This document shows positions 62,687 through 64,000 of a DNA stretch of 64,000 bases, piece after piece. This DNA is from Phoronis australis (lineage: Eukaryota; Phoronida; Phoronidae). The notes beneath the pieces were generated by a model that was not told the DNA's origin, did not search any database, and saw only the letters and a list, made by a program, of their open reading frames with translations. The stretch's first letter is position 1; each line of letters begins with the position of its first letter. The DNA lies in the NCBI GenBank assembly GCA_002633005.1, contig NMRA01000106.1, forward strand, positions 415,655-479,654, in the 5' to 3' direction. Position numbers and translations under genes: made by a program.

Positions 62687-64000
62687 CTTGGAAAATTTCA
62701 CCAAAACAAACCCTGCTATGTCCATGATACAAATTCTTAAAATGAGACAAGTGCTCTTTAAAAATTACAGGAAAAGACTGTAAATATGATGTCTACAATC
62801 AAACATTAATTCATATAGCAAGCAATTGAAGAAATCCAGTGAGTAACAAAGACCTTTTTAGCAAAAACACATGATCCTATAATTGTTATCTACGATAGCA
62901 AAACATTTTATTAAGTAGAAAAAAATATGGCTTGAGGAAATTACACACTTCGCATTTGATTACATAACACTGTGCAAATTAAGTACAAAAATCTTTCAAC
63001 TGAAAGGGTGAAAATACAATTCTTTATTTCAAATACTTAAACTTAAGATACAAAGATATGATTGTAAGAAACGGTTTCAACTTACAGACAAGTTGGCATA
63101 GTTTTTCAGTTAACCACAAACTTGGCAAACTCAGTGTCCACTGTCTACACAATCAAAGCCCCCAGTGTTTACATTAAAATTACCTCAATCAGAAAAGTAC
63201 ACAATTCAAAAACCCTGCATAGAGTGTATAAGAAATACTGTTAAACTAATGCACAGTAAACAGTTGAATAAACACACATGGAATGTCTATGACTATAAAT
63301 AATGGCAATGTATAATGTGGAATGTTGGTGTTGAAGTCTCTAAAAGCAAACCAAAACAAAAATGTATGCCCACAACTTCCAAACACATCTAGAGAACACA
63401 GATTCTCGCACCTAACAGCTAAAGGAACATTGGCTAGCAAAAAACACACCATGTCAGCAAATAGATGAAATGTGAAAGAAGTTAATATATACCAGAAAGC
63501 TAAAGAAAATGCTTTATGTTGAGAAGAAAGTATACAAGAAATTCTATTTGTGTGGAAGTCAGAATGGCTGATCAATACTGAAAAGAAGTCACCCCTTGTC
63601 AGGCAATAGGACTGTCCCGGATTACACAACGATACTCGAATCTCACTGTTTTTACCCACAATGCTAAAAACACCTGACAGGCACATTTGCTACCTCGTTT
63701 TCGTGCCACTGGAGTTTCACATGTTATTTGTTGTTGTCTGATTCTTTACAGCTTTTTCTCAGTTGCATTACTCTATTCGTTCTTCTAATGTCAACGAAAT
63801 ATAACTGCTGTGCTGTGGGCTGCAACCCGATGTGAAAAAGTTTGATAAACTGGACAAATATGCATGGATGCATGATCTGCAATTCTTCAGCTTTTAGACA
63901 TCAATGAGAGATGCCAAAATTTGCCTGATTTCCAAAACGAAGTCAAGCTCTTTCTTATCTCCTTGACAAAGGAGAGTTATATCTTCGTGTACGTCAGGAC

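Larger units (their letters stand above)
54243..64000. other. Region upstream of TBATA; no convincing gene
   Basis: The TBATA promoter must lie in the first part of this region or further up. Beyond it I see one inverted-repeat element, a short duplication and one candidate non-coding exon, listed separately. Reading frames at 59583-59840, 60100-60285 and 63246-63686 have no family resemblance or supported splice context. The last 2 kb is very AT-rich, like 3' UTR or intron sequence. Confidence 0.5.

Noticed and set aside
63246-63686. 146-codon hydrophobic ORF, minus strand
   Set aside because: Length is notable for AT-rich DNA, but there is no family signature or codon pattern and it lies in UTR- or intron-like sequence. 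Expression data would be needed.
63791-63838. THAP-like start (MSTKYNCCAVGCNP) near the window end
   Set aside because: The C-x3-C opening resembles THAP, but a stop follows at once and no later THAP motif is recognisable in any frame. Too little to call.

Overview
The window is nuclear DNA from an invertebrate animal. Genes are interrupted by phase-consistent GT-AG introns, the sequence is AT-rich, and many small inverted-repeat elements, tRNA-like (SINE-type) remnants and minisatellites fill the gaps. A canonical innexin alongside TBATA, CCDC137 and TRMT10A orthologues fits a spiralian (mollusc, annelid, brachiopod) or an invertebrate deuterostome. I cannot go further from sequence alone.

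Four conserved genes are supported, and all four reading frames close exactly. (1) Innexin, minus strand, 13239-14511, one coding exon; an ambiguous base (N at 14325) breaks the frame. (2) CCDC137, minus strand, 28666-34167, seven exons, 290 aa. (3) TRMT10A, the tRNA guanosine-9 methyltransferase, plus strand, 37154-44753, six exons, 339 aa. (4) TBATA (SPATIAL), minus strand, 48621-54242, six exons, 538 aa, with a possible alternative last exon at 47970-48217.

The most unusual arrangement lies directly upstream of TRMT10A. A two-exon, 138-codon reading frame (36019-36191 joined to 36905-37148) ends only 5 bases before the TRMT10A start codon, on the same exon and in another frame. This looks like a dicistronic transcript or a very long conserved upstream ORF. 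CCDC137 and this unit are head to head, about 1.85 kb apart between start codons.

Layout: 1-13 kb is gene-poor repeat territory. It holds a decayed THAP-domain fragment (7.9-8.2 kb) and a two-exon coiled-coil fragment (10.2-10.8 kb), bracketed by inverted 50-bp repeats, possibly the remains of a P-element-like transposon. The innexin lies at 13.2-14.5 kb. 14.5-28.6 kb has no convincing gene but several inverted-repeat elements. 28.6-54.3 kb is the gene-dense part. 54.3-64 kb again shows no convincing gene.

The genes do not form one pathway. TRMT10A (tRNA modification) and CCDC137 (nucleolar or chromatin basic protein) are housekeeping genes. Innexin makes gap junctions or hemichannels. TBATA is a cytoskeleton- and cilium-linked protein. 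No bacterial features, CRISPR arrays, rRNA genes or convincing functional tRNA genes were seen.
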